Assembly: GCA_002306975.1 (NCBI GenBank)
Contig: DBTI01000175.1
Coordinates: forward strand, 1-14,611
Direction of reading: 5' to 3'
Length of the DNA: 14,611 bases
Source: Ruminococcaceae bacterium UBA1320
GTDB taxonomy: Bacteria > Bacillota > Clostridia > Oscillospirales > Ethanoligenentaceae
Shown: positions 14,126-14,611 of the stretch, piece after piece
How positions within the stretch are numbered: position 1 is the first letter of the stretch
How the letters are laid out: every line of letters begins with the position of its first letter
The notes under the pieces: model-generated
The model's input: only the letters and a program-made list of their open reading frames with translations
Database searches by the model: none
What the model was told of the DNA's origin: nothing
Made by a program: the position numbers and the translations under genes

Positions 14126-14611
14126 TTATTTACGCTTGCTTTCGAGTATAGGCTTTATCGCTCGTTTTTCAATGGGCAGGACGCCCGACATTTCGCCGAT
14201 GACATTAATCAGTTCTGTCTCAGAGGGAATAACAATTTTAGCGTTGTTTTGCAGCGCTGTTTCGGTAGCCTGTAATTTTCTCAAAAGTTGCGCATTCCCC
14301 ACAAAATAAGCCTCGGCCGCTTCGTTAACAAGCTTAATCGCCTGCGCTTCGCCTTCAGCCTCCAGAATCTTTGCCTGCTTGATGCCCTCGGCCTTTTTGA
14401 TTTCCGCTCTCTTCACGCCGTCTGCATTCGTTTCGGCGGCAGTTGCAAAATCCACGGCCGCGATCTTCTCGTTCTCGGCCTTGACAACCTTGTTCATTGT
14501 CTCCTGAACATCCTTCGGAGGATCGATTTCCTTGAGTTCCGTCCGGACGATCTCAATGCCCCACTTCTGGGTCTCAGCTTCAAGCGTATGGTGAAGATCG
14601 GTGTTGATGAT
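14126..14611 (-). CDS. Stomatin/prohibitin-like SPFH (band 7) protein, N-terminus beyond window
   Basis: Only the last 161 residues are visible; the frame runs off the window end. The visible part starts within the SPFH domain (INTDLHHTLEAETQKWGIEIVRTELKEIDPP), then the AMNKVVKAE-type helix as TMNKVVKAENEKIAAVDFATAAE. A long alanine/glutamate-rich coiled coil follows, with ADGVKRAEIKKAEGIKQAKILEAEGEAQAIKLVNEAAE, and a C-terminal LLRKLQATETALQNNAKIVIPS segment. This is the standard end of QmcA/stomatin paralogs. They anchor to the membrane by an N-terminal helix, not seen here, and oligomerise in membrane microdomains, often next to an NfeD partner. The partner, if present, is outside the window. 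It is transcribed towards the hairpin-rich element. Confidence 0.93.
   Translation of the reverse strand: MINTDLHHTLEAETQKWGIEIVRTELKEIDPPKDVQETMNKVVKAENEKIAAVDFATAAETNADGVKRAEIKKAEGIKQAKILEAEGEAQAIKLVNEAAEAYFVGNAQLLRKLQATETALQNNAKIVIPSETELINVIGEMSGVLPIEKRAIKPILESKRK

Overview
The window looks like a chromosomal piece of an anaerobic, low-to-moderate-GC Firmicute, probably a clostridium (Oscillospiraceae or Lachnospiraceae type). The signs are strong GGAGG-type ribosome sites, TTG starts, AT-rich promoters with near-consensus boxes, hairpin-plus-T terminators, and protein families typical of Clostridia (DUF4127, RpiR, DUF6320). No rRNA, tRNA, CRISPR or intact transposase was found. The taxon is inferred from style only.

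Region 1 (1-8141) is an amino-sugar module around a divergent control region. On the minus strand lie a DUF4127 gene (cut by the window start, TTG start) and an RpiR/SIS regulator with its own terminator. On the plus strand, from a TTGACA-17-TATATT promoter, run a two-domain GNAT acetyltransferase, a eukaryotic-type hexokinase, a GlmS-like SIS protein (probable NagB-II deaminase), NagA and an SGNH hydrolase, closed by a perfect 15-bp-stem terminator. The inferred route is cytoplasmic GlcNAc, phosphorylated by the hexokinase, deacetylated by NagA, then deaminated and isomerised by the SIS enzyme to fructose-6-phosphate. No transporter is visible. Similar TGAAAAWWATTT sites overlap or lie near all three promoters and may be the RpiR operators.

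Region 2 (8142-9290) holds a second SGNH hydrolase, a decayed XRE-type HTH remnant, a terminator and an extended -10 promoter. Region 3 (9291-12131) is a visibly GC-richer, translationally coupled three-gene cassette: an HSL-type esterase, a condensation/alcohol-acetyltransferase-like protein with HxxxDG, and a zinc-ribbon six-helix membrane protein (DUF6320-like). It has the look of a self-contained and poorly described lipid or acyl-ester system.

Region 4 (12132-14611) contains an apparently non-coding stretch, an alanine-dehydrogenase/N5-(carboxyethyl)ornithine-synthase-like gene, an unusually hairpin-rich convergent intergenic region, and the C-terminal part of a stomatin/SPFH protein on the minus strand. 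A palindromic repeat of about 60-100 bp occurs twice in inverted orientation. One copy is upstream of the first SGNH gene and one upstream of the CEOS-like gene, each ending about 30 bp before the start codon.
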